Assembly (NCBI GenBank): GCA_037577475.1
Contig: CM075184.1
Span: 203,501-267,500 of the forward strand
DNA: 64,000 nt
Reading direction: 5' to 3'
Origin: Chaunax sp. Z400
Taxonomy: Eukaryota > Chordata > Actinopteri > Lophiiformes > Chaunacidae
A program made the translations under genes and the position numbers. Shown one piece after another: positions 11,788-22,800 of this stretch (positions are counted from its first letter, which is position 1; each line of letters begins with the position of its first letter). The notes beneath the pieces were generated by a model. The model did not search any database and was not told the DNA's origin. It was given only the letters and a program-made list of their open reading frames with translations.

Positions 11788-12300
11788 AATGTCATAATAT
11801 GCAAATTAGATTGGTAAATTTACTCCCATCACAAACTTTGAGTCATGGTGAAGTTTTTCCTCATTTACAGTATAATTTGATCTCTTTCCACTTTCAAGTT
11901 GCAGCCTTTTGAAATCTTCTTCAGAGATGAATGTTTTCCAATATGGCCACCACCTGGTGATGTCATAATATGCAAATTAGATTGGTAAATTTACTCCCAT
12001 CACAAACTTTGAGTAATGGTGAAGTTTTTCCACATTTACAGTATACTTTTATCTCTTTCCAGTTTCAAGTGACAGCCTTTTGGAAAATTGATATTATAAT
12101 TTCATATTTTCCAATATGGCCGCCACCCTATGACATCATAATATGCAAATTAGATTGGTAAATTTACTCCCATCACAAACTTAGGGTTGTGGTTAAGATT
12201 TTTCTCATTTACAGCATAATTTTATCTCTTACCAGTTTCAAGTTACAGCCTTTTGGAAAATTAATATTAATACTTCATAAATTTTTGGAATATCTTTGGC
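11788..12300 (+). repeat. Three tandem ~172-bp repeats, each with an ATGCAAAT octamer
   Basis: Three diverged direct repeats each begin with TGATGTCATAATATGCAAAT or a close variant. Octamers (ATGCAAAT, the POU/Oct consensus) are at 11799-11806, 11970-11977 and 12143-12150, giving periods of 171 and 173. Each octamer is preceded by a CRE/AP-1-like TGATGTCA or TGACATCA, and each unit holds a TTTATCTCTTTCCA-like stretch. CCAATATGGCC closes the first two units. The third fades out by about 12300 (GGCGGCCAAAGGGTTAA). This could be an enhancer for the transposase gene 480 bp downstream. Confidence 0.75.
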
Positions 12301-12667
12301 GGCCAAAGGGTTAACACAGTCATAAATAGTAAGCATCGAAATAGCTATTAAAAGGCTAAAAATGTTATAACAGGTGTGAAAACAATAAATTTGTTAAAAC
12401 CTTGTTTTTCAGTATTCCTACAAAAGCAGCGTCCTCTTTAATGATAGCATCCTTTATTGAGACAAATCTAGGGCTATAACATAAGATCAACATTCATAAA
12501 GCAATTTGAATTACTGTGATGCCGCAGGTGGTGGTGGGTTATCAAAATTGTAATAATTAAAATACCTTCTTAAATATTAATTCAAGATAAAATATTTTAG
12601 TACTTGAAATGAAATTCCACAAATAAAATAAAAGTGCAAAAAAAAAGGCACAAAATGCAGTTTAGTT
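12301..12667. other. AT-rich leader upstream of transposase
   Basis: No repeat or gene recognised. A pyrimidine-rich TTTTCCCTCTTTTGTCACCC ending in TTGTAG at about 12705 looks like a splice acceptor shortly upstream of the transposase start, suggesting that the gene has an upstream exon. Confidence 0.35.
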
Positions 12668-12775
12668 TTGGGAGTTAAACATTTTCCCTCTTTTGTCACC
12701 CTTGTAGGTCTGCTAATTATAACCCTGACCTGCACCCTGCTGGGGCTCATTGTAGGCCATGGACAAAAGCAAGCA

Positions 12776-15271
12776 ATGACCGAGGAAATGTACAATGTCA
12801 TAGTTCGCAAGTTGAGAGGAGAGTTTCATGTTCCAGTTTCTGAACGCACAAGAATTCAACAAAATGCCTTGGTGCGTCTCTGGAGAAATCAAGGGGTCTA
12901 TTCTCTCAGTGAGGATGGGCAGACACTGCTGTGTGCCGGCAAGCCAGTCATGCTACAGTCTAATGTTGATTGTGTTGTTAAAAAGGGTCTAGATGATACT
13001 AAGGGTTCTGGAGCAAGAAAGTTGAGCAAACGACTGAAAATGCATCATAGTGGCATAAGTGAAAGAAAGGTGCAGGAAATCTTGAACAAAACTGAGTGGT
13101 ACCAACTTCAAAATGCAAAGTTTCTGAATAAGCCCCCTTTGATGACCATTCAAGCCAAAGAAGTGCAAGATCGACACCAAATTGACCTATTGGACATGGG
13201 AAAAATGAAAATTAGTTATGGTCAGGCTTTATACCGTTACATTCTCACAGTGATGGATGTGTTCAGTCGTTACATGTGGCTGAAACCATTGAAAAGAAAA
13301 AGTAGTGTTGAAATCGCCAAACACCTTAACAAGATTTATCGTGAACATGGACCACCCAAAGTGTTACAACATGACAAAGGGACTGAGTTTAAAGGGGCAG
13401 TGAAAATTCTAATGACATCTCTGCAAGTGAAAATAATTGAAAGTTCAGCATATCATCCACAAAGCCAAGGAAAGGTTGAGAGGACACATAGGTGGCTAAG
13501 AAAGAAGATCATGTATGATCTGGTGAAATTTCAACGGAACGAAGTTAACTGGGTCAAGCACCTACCTGTATATTCAAGAGTGCTAAATGAGGATCTTAAA
13601 GAAGTTTTAGGCTGGAGGTCTCCATTTGAAGTATACTATGGAAGAAAAAGCAACAGCATAAGGCATCCTTTATGCGGTTCTCCATCTTCTGTTCGTAAGG
13701 AGTCTGTGAGGAATCAACATTCAACTTTACCATCCTTGAGACATCGAGAAAAATTTGATACTAAACGAAAAAGGGTGAGAAGAATGGCACGGAAGGCCTC
13801 TGAGCACTGTGCTAAACTAATGATCAAGCGTGCATTCAAACAAAACCTATCACAACACTACAATGTTAAGGACGCTGTTTTGGTCAGAATGAGGGATGGT
13901 GCCCATCGAGTCTCCAAAAAGTATCACGTAAGGCGTGGTACAATTGTGAAAAAAAATCGAAAGCTCTCAAAATACAAAGTGAGTTTTAGGGACCCAAAGA
14001 CCCTCCGACAAACACAAAAATGGTTCTTCGTGTCGGATATAACTAGTGCTACCCGGCTGCGAAAAAAGACACACTCTAAAAAACCCAAGACAGCACCATC
14101 AAAGAGAGGCCTAAACCCACTTTTGTTTCAGTACACACACACAGACAGACTAGAGGAATTTATGTCCATGGAGTTAAGCATTCGCTATGACCCTGACCCA
14201 GATGGAAATTGTCAGTTTGCAGCCATGGCTGACCAGCTATCCACCCTTGGAATATTTAGATCACCAGAAAGCTTAAGAGATGAAATTGTCCAAGACCTCA
14301 GGAATTATCCATACAATGGAAATGGAACACTCTTGTTCAACTTTGTCGAGGGCAATGACTGGGATGGATACTTGGAAAGAATGGCCCGAACTGGAACCTA
14401 TGGTGACCACATTACTTCGCAAAGAGCATCTGAAATTTTCCAGGTCCAGTTTCTTGTAATTTCCTCTCTGGGAATCAATGCCTCAACTATTGTATCAGAG
14501 TCAAACATATATTGTCACAACAATCCAGTGCTAGTACTTGGTCATGTGGCAGAGGGGCATGGAGAACATTATCTGAGTTTGGAGGGACCAGTCACACCAT
14601 TTATAGAGCATGTTTTGGATGCTCAAGCAGGACAGTTATATGACAACAACACACTTTCACCACTGCAGCCTGCCTCACCAGATGAATCTGACCCACCTAT
14701 CCAGCCTGCCTCACCAGATGAGTCTGACCCACCTATCCAGCCTGCCTCACCAGATGAGTCTGACCCACCTATCCAGCCTGACTCACCAGATGAGTCTGAC
14801 CCACCTATCCAGCCTGACTCACCAGATGAGTCTGACCCACCTATCCAGCCTGACTCACCAGATGAGTGTGACCCACCTATCCAGCCTGAGGACCCTGTTC
14901 TGACTACACCCCCTGTTCAGCCTGTCCTACCAACTGAAATGTTTCAGTCTATTATCAAAATGACCCTTGAGGATGACATGTCAATGCTTGGGACGTTTAT
15001 CAGAGTGTCTCAACATTTTAAAGACATTGCAGATCGATTCCATCCATCAATCTATCTAAGGGAAACATTAAGCCGAAGCCTTGGGTTGGACGTCGTTGGA
15101 AAGCACACAATTAGTGTACAAAGGTTGTACAAAGCAGCAGGGCGCTTTGGTGGTGTGGCATTAAAACTCAAGGAGCTGTTTGGGAAACATTCCAAGTGGT
15201 TTATGGCTTGGCTGGTAATTAGACATATTAGACATGGACAATTTGAAATTACGGATATATTTTGGAAATAG
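12776..15271 (+). CDS. Ginger-like DDE transposase with OTU protease and F-box-like C-terminus
   Basis: From the first in-frame ATG this encodes 831 residues. The frame is open further upstream to about 12668, but without an ATG and with acceptor-like sites, so the true 5' end may be spliced. In order: an N-terminal helical region; a retroviral/Gypsy-type integrase core with D137 (QIDLLDM), D200 (QHDKGTEF) and E235 (HPQSQGKVERTHR), spaced D-62-D-34-E; a GPY/F-like SH3 module at about 362-426 (YNVKDAVLVR ... FVSDITSATR); an OTU cysteine protease with D476-G-N-C479 and H598 (GEHYLSLE); six 12-residue repeats QPASPDESDPPI (631-702); and an F-box-like segment at about 722-765 (VSQHFKDIADRF). Integrase plus OTU is known for Ginger1 cut-and-paste transposons. 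No internal stop or missing catalytic residue is visible, so activity is possible. It is flanked by copies of the 330-bp end, but the expected left end is in the wrong orientation. Confidence 0.85.
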   Translation: MTEEMYNVIVRKLRGEFHVPVSERTRIQQNALVRLWRNQGVYSLSEDGQTLLCAGKPVMLQSNVDCVVKKGLDDTKGSGARKLSKRLKMHHSGISERKVQEILNKTEWYQLQNAKFLNKPPLMTIQAKEVQDRHQIDLLDMGKMKISYGQALYRYILTVMDVFSRYMWLKPLKRKSSVEIAKHLNKIYREHGPPKVLQHDKGTEFKGAVKILMTSLQVKIIESSAYHPQSQGKVERTHRWLRKKIMYDLVKFQRNEVNWVKHLPVYSRVLNEDLKEVLGWRSPFEVYYGRKSNSIRHPLCGSPSSVRKESVRNQHSTLPSLRHREKFDTKRKRVRRMARKASEHCAKLMIKRAFKQNLSQHYNVKDAVLVRMRDGAHRVSKKYHVRRGTIVKKNRKLSKYKVSFRDPKTLRQTQKWFFVSDITSATRLRKKTHSKKPKTAPSKRGLNPLLFQYTHTDRLEEFMSMELSIRYDPDPDGNCQFAAMADQLSTLGIFRSPESLRDEIVQDLRNYPYNGNGTLLFNFVEGNDWDGYLERMARTGTYGDHITSQRASEIFQVQFLVISSLGINASTIVSESNIYCHNNPVLVLGHVAEGHGEHYLSLEGPVTPFIEHVLDAQAGQLYDNNTLSPLQPASPDESDPPIQPASPDESDPPIQPASPDESDPPIQPDSPDESDPPIQPDSPDESDPPIQPDSPDECDPPIQPEDPVLTTPPVQPVLPTEMFQSIIKMTLEDDMSMLGTFIRVSQHFKDIADRFHPSIYLRETLSRSLGLDVVGKHTISVQRLYKAAGRFGGVALKLKELFGKHSKWFMAWLVIRHIRHGQFEITDIFWK
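14666..14881 (+). repeat. Six 36-bp coding repeats (QPASPDESDPPI)
   Basis: In-frame tandem units of 36 bp form an acidic, proline-rich linker between the OTU domain and the F-box-like region of the transposase. Units differ by A/D in the third position, and the last unit has a Cys in place of Ser. Unit number probably varies between copies of the element. Confidence 0.95.
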
Positions 15272-15778
15272 AAATTTTGTTGTTTGTTTAGCCTTTTGAG
15301 GCAATTTCATATTTGTTTAAAATTAATCTTAGTGGAGAAATTTGCTGGTCACAGCAGCTCTCTAAACAAGCAGAAGACACTTACGTTGTTTAAGGTAGAA
15401 CTTATATTCATTGGTTCATTATTATTTTAAATTGGCCGCAAGCCTGCATGTGTTGGTTGCATTTATTGTTGTTGAAAGGTTCTATAAATGCATAAATAAA
15501 GCTGTTCTTTACCTATTCATCAGCGTTTCTATTTTGTATGTGCATATGTTAATGTTTACGAATGGATTAAATTTTGATACCCAGAGTTTTGTTCTGTATT
15601 ATAAGAAGCATAATACGGTTTGTTGGATGTTTATAACTATTCTTGATGTGGTTTTGGTATCCAATAAAAAAAATCTGGAATTTACAGAATATTCTCTGTT
15701 AATGCAACCTTTGAATAGTGTACTGATAGTAATTGCTAAGTACTGCTACTAGGCTAATACAGTGATACTAATAATAGG
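15272..15778 (+). other. Transposase 3' UTR with poly(A) signals
   Basis: AT-rich sequence after the TAG stop. AATAAA occurs at 15495-15500 and 15663-15668; either could end the transcript. The 113-codon frame at 15411-15752 has no recognisable domain and is probably chance. Confidence 0.5.
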
Positions 15779-16108
15779 CCTAACTTTTACAAATACTTTA
15801 AAGTAAAATAAAATACAATTAACAAACAAATAAACAATGCTTTAGAATTGTTATTACGTAATGCACCATGTTATTACATTTTCTAGAGAATAAAAAAGTT
15901 GCAAGTGCATTTTGTAATAATCTTCTCAAAATGTAATAACTTATTACATAATGCGGCAAAATTTATTACAAAATGCGTTGGGGCAGTTTATTACAAAATG
16001 CGGCAGTTTATTACAAAATGCGGCTTTATTACAAAATGAAATGAAAAAGTTATTACATTTTGGACGTTTATTACAAAATGCACCGTTATTACAAAATGCG
16101 GCTCAACA
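15779..16108. mobile_element. 330-bp transposon end (right orientation), downstream of transposase
   Basis: Almost identical to 10995-11324, starting CCTAACTTTTAC and ending GCGGCTCAACA. Homology stops exactly at 330 bp, so the GGTAATGAG array is absent here. This is the natural right end of the transposase-bearing element. It is followed by CGCCC, also seen after the terminus at 42059 and, as its complement GGGCG, after 11324. Confidence 0.85.
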
Positions 16109-16303
16109 CGCCCTCCCCTCCCTGGCTGAGTGACAGACCATGTAGAGCTTTGAATTTGGCCACAAGTTATTGGCCTATATAATTCCAAACGTGTTCTGTC
16201 ATACATAGATTTATTGGGCTACATAGCTCTAAGGGAAATTGCATAAAAAACAACAAAAAGTCACTCTTGTATAAATTCATTGTTTAACAAACAACAATAA
16301 TAG
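16109..16303. other. Spacer between two transposon ends
   Basis: Starts CGCCCTCCCCTCCC, then turns AT-rich. Nothing is recognised except weak similarity of 16281-16303 (TTTAACAAACAACAATAA) to the inner part of the following transposon end. Confidence 0.5.
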
Positions 16304-16546
16304 GTATTATTACATAATGCACCATGTTATTACATTTCCTAGAAAATAAAAAAGTTGCAAGTGCATTTTGTAATAATCTTCTCAAAATGTAATAACTTAT
16401 TACATAATGTGGCAAAATTTATTACCAAATGCGTTGGGGCAGTTTATTACAAAATGCGGCAGTTTATTACAAAATGAAATGAAAAAGTTATTACATTTTG
16501 GACGTTTATTACAAAATGCACCGTTATTACAAAATGCGGCTCAACA
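16304..16546. mobile_element. Truncated third copy of the transposon end
   Basis: Same orientation as 15779-16108. It lacks the inner 60-80 bases and one internal sub-repeat (GCGGCTTTATTACAAAAT), and differs at a few bases. It ends GCGGCTCAACA and passes directly into the inverted minisatellite, mirroring the junction at 8815/8816. Confidence 0.85.
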
Positions 16547-19500
16547 AACCTTTAGTATAAACCTTTAGTTAAACCTTTAGTTAAACCTTTAGTATAAACC
16601 TCTAGTTAAACCTTTAGTATAAACCTTTAGTATAAACCTTTAGTATAAACCTTTAGTTAAACCTTTAGTATAAACCTTTAGTATAAACCTTTACTATAAA
16701 CCTTTAGTTAAACCTTTAGTATAAACCTTTAGTTAAACCTTTAGTATAAACTTTTAGTCAAACCTTTAGTATAAACCTTTAGTATAAAAATTTTAGTTAA
16801 ACCTTTAGTATAAACCTTTAGTTAAACCTTTAGTATAAACCTTTAGTATAAACCTTTAGTATAAACCTTTTGTTAAACCTTTAGTATAAACCTTTAGTAT
16901 AAACCTTTAGTATAAACCTTTAGTATAAACCTTTAGTTAAACCTTTAGTATAAACCTTTAGTATAAACCTCTAGTTAAACCTTTAGTATAAACCTTTAGT
17001 ATAAACCATTAACCTTTAGTTAAACCTTTAGTTAAACCTTTAGTATAAACCTTTAGTATAAACCTTGAGTTAAACCTTTAGTATAAACCTTGAGTTAAAC
17101 CTTTAGTATAAACCTTTAGTTAAACCTTTAGTCAAACCTTTAGTATAAACCTTTTGTATAAACCTTTTGTATAAACCTTTAGTATAAACCTTTAGTATAA
17201 ACCTTTAGTATAAACCTTTAGTTAAACCTTTAGTTAAACCTTTAGTTAAACCTTTAGTATAAACCTTTAGTATAAACCTCTAGTATAAACCTTTACTATA
17301 AACCTTTAGTTAAACCTTTAGTATAAACCTTTAGTTAAACCTTTAGTATAAACTTTTAGTCAAACCTTTAGTATAAACCTTTACTATAAACCTTTAGTTA
17401 AACCTTTAGTATAAACCTTTAGTTAAACCTTTAGTATAAACTTTTAGTCAAACCTTTAGTATAAACCTTTAGTATAAAAATTTTAGTTAAACCTTTAGTT
17501 AAACCTTTAGTATAAACCTTTAGTTAAACCTTTAGTATAAACCTTTAGTATAAACCTTTAGTTAAACCTTTAGTATAAACCTTTACTATAAACCTTTTGT
17601 TAAACCTTTAGTAAAACCTTTAGTATAAACCTTTAGTATAAACCTTTAGTTAAACCTTTAGTATAAACCTTTAGTATAAACCTTTAGTATAAACCTTTAG
17701 TTAAACCTTTAGTTAAACCTTTAGTTAAACGTTTAGTATAAACCTTTAGTATAAAAATTTTAGTTAAACCTTTAGTATAAACCTTTAGTTAAACCTTTAG
17801 TATAAACCTTTAGCATAAACCTTTAGTATAAACCTTTAGTATAAACCTTTAGTTAAACCTTTAGTATAAACCTTTAGTATAAACCTTGAGTATAAACCTT
17901 TAGTATAAACCTTTAGTTAAACCTTTAGTATAAACCTTTAGTATAAACCTCTAGTTAAACCTTTAGTATAAACCTTTAGTATAAACCATTAACCTTTAGT
18001 TAAACCTTTAGTTAAACCTTTAGTATAAACCTTTAGTATAAACCTTGAGTTAAACCTTTAGTATAAACCTTGAGTTAAACCTTTAGTTAAACCTTTAGTT
18101 AAACGTTTAGTATAAACCTTTAGTATAAACCTTTAGTTAAACCTTTAGTATAAACCTTTAGTTAAACCTTTAGTATAAACCTTTAGTTAAACCTTTAGTA
18201 TAAACCTTTAGTATAAACCTTTAGTATAAACCTTTAGTTAAACCTTTAGTTAAACCTTTAGTATAAACCTTTAGTATAAACCTTTAGTTAAACCTTTAGT
18301 TAAACCTTTAGTAGAAACCTTTAGTATAAACCTTTAGTTAAACCTTTAGTATAAACCTTTAGTTAAACCTTTAGTTAAACCTTTAGTTAAACCTTTAGTA
18401 TAAACCTTTGGTATAAACCTCTAGTTAAACCTTTAGTATAAACCTTTAGTATAAACCTTTAGTTAAACCTTTAGTATAAACCTTTAGTATAAACTTTTAG
18501 TCAAACCTTTAGTTAAACCTTTAGTATAAACCTTTAGTATAACCCTTTAGTATAAACCTTTAGTTAAACCTTTAGTTAAACCTTTAGTAGAAACCTTTAG
18601 TATAAACCTTTAGTTAAACCTTTAGTATAAACCTTTAGTTAAACCTTTAGTATAAACCTTTAGTATAAACTTTTAGTTAAACCTTTAGTTAAACCTTTAG
18701 TATAAACCTTTAGTATAAACCTTTAGTATAAACTTTTAGTATAAACCTTTAGTTAAACCTTTAGTTAAACCTTTAGTAGAAACCTTTAGTATAAACCTTT
18801 TGTTGAACCTTTAGTATAAACCTTTACTTAAACCTTTAGTTAAACCTTTAGTATAAACCTCTAGTTAAACCTTTAGTATAAACCTTTAGTATAAACCTTT
18901 AGTATAAACCTTTAGTTAAACCTTTAGTATAAACCTTTAGTATAAACCTTTACTATAAACCTTTAGTTAAACCTTTAGTATAAACCTTTAGTTAAACCTT
19001 TAGTATAAACTTTTAGTCAAACCTTTATTATAAACCTTTAGTATAAACATTTAGTATAAACCTTTATTATAAACCTTTATTATAAACCTTTAGTATAAAC
19101 CTTTATTATAAACCTTTATTATAAACCTTTAGTATAAACCTTTATTATAAACCTTTAGTATAAACCTTTATTATAAACCTTTAGTATAAACCTTTAGTAT
19201 AAACCTTTAGTATAAACCTTTAGTATAAACCTTTAGTATAAACCTTTAGTTAAACCTTTAGTTAAACCTTTAGTATAAACCTTTAGTATAAACCTTTAGT
19301 TAAACCTTTAGTATAAACCTTTAGTTAAACCTTTAGTATAAACCTTTAGTATAAACCTTTAGTATAAACCTTTAGTTAAACCTTTAGTTAAACCTTTAGT
19401 ATAAACCTTTAGTTAAACCTTTAGTATAAACCTTTAGTTAAACCTTTAGTATAAACCTTTAGTTAAACCTTTAGTATAAACCTTTAGTTAAACCTTTAGT

Positions 19501-19880
19501 ATAAACCTTTAGTATAAACCTTTAGTATAAACCTTTAGTATAAACCTTTAGTTGAACCTTTAGTATAAACCTTTAGTATAAACATTTAGTATAAACCTTT
19601 AGTTAAACCTTTAGTTAAACCTTTACTATAAACCTTTAGTAATAAACCTTTAGTAATAAACCTTTAGTAATAAACCTTTAGTATAAACCTTTATTATAAA
19701 CCTTTAGTATAAACCTTTATTATAAACCTTTAGTATAAACCTTTATTATAAACCTTTAGTATAAACCTTTAGTATAAACCTTTATTATAAACCTTTAGTA
19801 TAAACCTTTAGTTAAACCTTTAGTATAAACCTTTAGTTAAACCTTTAGTATAAACCTTTAGTTAAACCTTTAGTATAAAC
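16547..19880 (-). repeat. 12/13-bp minisatellite, inverted arm
   Basis: The same units as at 7585-8815 but on the opposite strand (CCTTTAGTATAAA, CCTTTAGTTAAA), about 3.3 kb. Rare variants near 19540-19660 (GTTGAACC, AACATTTAG, TTACTATAAACC, then three TTAGTAATAAACC) are the reverse complement, in the same order, of the variants at about 8490-8640. The two arrays are therefore inverted copies and not independent. Sub-blocks repeat inside this arm (for example 16540-16990 resembles 17700-17990). Confidence 0.95.
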
Positions 19881-22800
19881 TTTTATAGTATGTATAGTAT
19901 GTACAGTATGTATAGTATGTATAGTATGTACAGTATGAATAATATGTATAGTATGTACAGTATGAATAATATGTATAGTATCTACATTATGAATAGTATG
20001 TGTAGTATATACAGTATGTTTAGTATGAATAGTATGTATAGTATGAATAGTATGTATAGTATGTATAGTATGTATAGTATGTATAGTATGAATAGTATGT
20101 ATAGTATGAATAGTATGAATAGTATGTACAGTATGAATAGTATGTACAGTATGTATAGTATGAATAGTATGTATAGTATGAATAGTATGTATAGTATGTA
20201 CAGTATGAATAGTATGTACAGTATGAATAGTATGTATAGTATGTACAGTATGAATAGTATGTACAGTATGAATAGTATGTATAGTATGTACAGTATGAAG
20301 AGTATGTATAGTATGAATAGTATGTATAGTACGAATAGTATGTATATTATGAGTAGTATGTATAGTATGTACAGTATGAATAGTATGTATAGTATAAATA
20401 GTATGTATAGTATGTACAGTATGTATAGTATGAATAGTATGAATAGTATGTACAGTATGAATAGTATGTATAGTATGTACAGTATGAATAGTATGTATAG
20501 CATGAATAGTATGTATAGTATGTACAGTATGAATAGTATGTACAGTATGAATAGTATGTATAGTATGTACAGTATGAATAGTATGTATAGTATGTACAGT
20601 ATGAATAGTATGTATAGTATGTACAGTATGAATAGTATGTATAGTATGTATAGTACGAATAGTATGTATAGTATGAGTAGTATGTATAGTATGTACAGTA
20701 TGAATAGTATGTATAGTATGTACACTATGAATAGTATGAATAGTATGTACAGTATGAATAGTATGAGTAGTATGTATAGTATGTACAGTATGAATAGTAT
20801 GTATAGTATGTACATTATGAATAGTATGAATAGTATGTACAGTATGAATAGTATGTATAGTATAAATAGTATGTATAGTATAAATAGTATGTATAGTATG
20901 TATAGTATAAATAGTATGTACAGTATGTATAGTATGTACAGTATGACTAGTATGTGTAGTATGAATAGTATGTATAGTAGGAATAGTATGTATAGTATGA
21001 ATAGTATGTATAGTATGTACAGTATGAATAGTATGCATAGTACGTATAGTATGTATAGTAGGAATAGTATGTACAGTATGAATAGTATGTATAGTATGTA
21101 TAGTATGAATAGTATGTACAGTATGAATAGTATGTATAGTATGTATAGTAAAAATAGTATGTATAGTATGAATAGTATGTATAGTAGTAGTATGTGTAGT
21201 ATGTATAGTATGAATAGTATGTATAGAATGAACAGTATGTATAGTATGAATAGTATGTATAGTATGTATAGTATGAATAGTATGTACAGTATGAATAGTA
21301 TGTATAGTATGTATAGTAAAAATAGTATGTATACTATGAATAGTATGTATAGTAGTAGTATGTGTAGTATGTATAGTATGTATAGTATGAATAGTATGTA
21401 TAGAATGAACAGTATGTATAGTATGAATAGTATGTATAGTATGTACAGTATGAATAGTATGTACAGCATGTATGGTATGTATTGTATGTACATTATGTAA
21501 AGTATGTATAGTATGAATAGTATGTATGGCATGTATAGTATGAATAGTATGTATGGTATGCATGGTATGCATAGTATGTATAGAATTCATATGTATAGTA
21601 TGAATAGTATGTATAGTATGTATAGTATGTATAGTATGAATAGTATGTATAGTAGTAGTATGTGTAGAATGAATAGTATGTATAGTATGAATAGTATGTA
21701 TGGTATGCATGGTATGCATAGTATGTATAGAATTTATATGTATAGTATGTATAGTAAAAATAGTATGTATAGTATGAATAGTATGTATAGTAGTAGTATG
21801 TGTAGAATGAATAGTATGTATAATATGTATAGTATGAATAGTATGTATAGTATGAATAGTAGTAGTATGTATAGAATGAATAGTATGTATAGTATGAATA
21901 GTATGTATAGTATGAATAGTATGTACAGTATGAATAGTATTTTATAGTATGAATAGTATGTACAGTATGATTAGTATGTACAGTATGAATAGTATGTATA
22001 GTATGTACAGTATGAATAGTATGTATAGTATAAATGGTATGTATGGCATGTATAGTATGAATAGTATATATGGTATGCATGGTATGCATAGTATGTATAG
22101 AATTTATATGTATAGTATGAATAGTATGTATAGTATGTAAAGTAAAAAATAGTATGTATAGTATGAATAGTATGTATAGTAGTAGTATGTGTGGAAATAA
22201 TAGTATGTATAGTATGTATAGTATGAATAGTATGTATAGAATGAATAGTATGTATAGTATAAATAGTATGTTTAGTAAAAAATATTATGTATATGTATGT
22301 AAAGTATGAATAGTATGTATAGTATGTATAGTATGTACAGTATGAATAGTATGTATAGTATAAATAGTATGTATAGTATGTAGAGTATGTATAGTATGTA
22401 TAGTATAAACAGTATGTTTAGTATGAATAGTATGTATAGTATGAATAGTATGTATAGTATGTACAGTATGAATAGTATGTATAGTATGAATAGTATGAAT
22501 AGTATGTATAGTATGTACAGTATGAATAGTATGTATAGAATAAACAGTATGTTTAGTATAAATAGTATGTACAGTATGAATAGTATGAATAGTATGTATA
22601 GTATGAATAGTAGTAGTATGTGTAGAATGAACAGTATGTATAGTATGAATAGTATGTATAGTATAAATAGTATGTATGGCATGTATAGTATGAATAGTAT
22701 GTATAGTAGTAGTATGTGTAGAAATAATAGTATGAATAGTATGTATAGTAGGAATAGTATGTATAGTATGAATAGTATGTATAGTATGTACAGTATGAAT

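Noticed and set aside
12110..12125. YY1 site in CCAATATGGCCGCC
   Set aside because: Resembles the YY1 core, but the GGCGGC part is not matched and only this copy has the CCGCC extension; not enough to annotate.
11013..16108. LTR retrotransposon with direct repeats 10995-11324 and 15779-16108
   Set aside because: No gag, protease or reverse transcriptase, no primer-binding site, and the repeats begin CCTAAC, not TG. The same sequence forms inverted ends of a foldback element.
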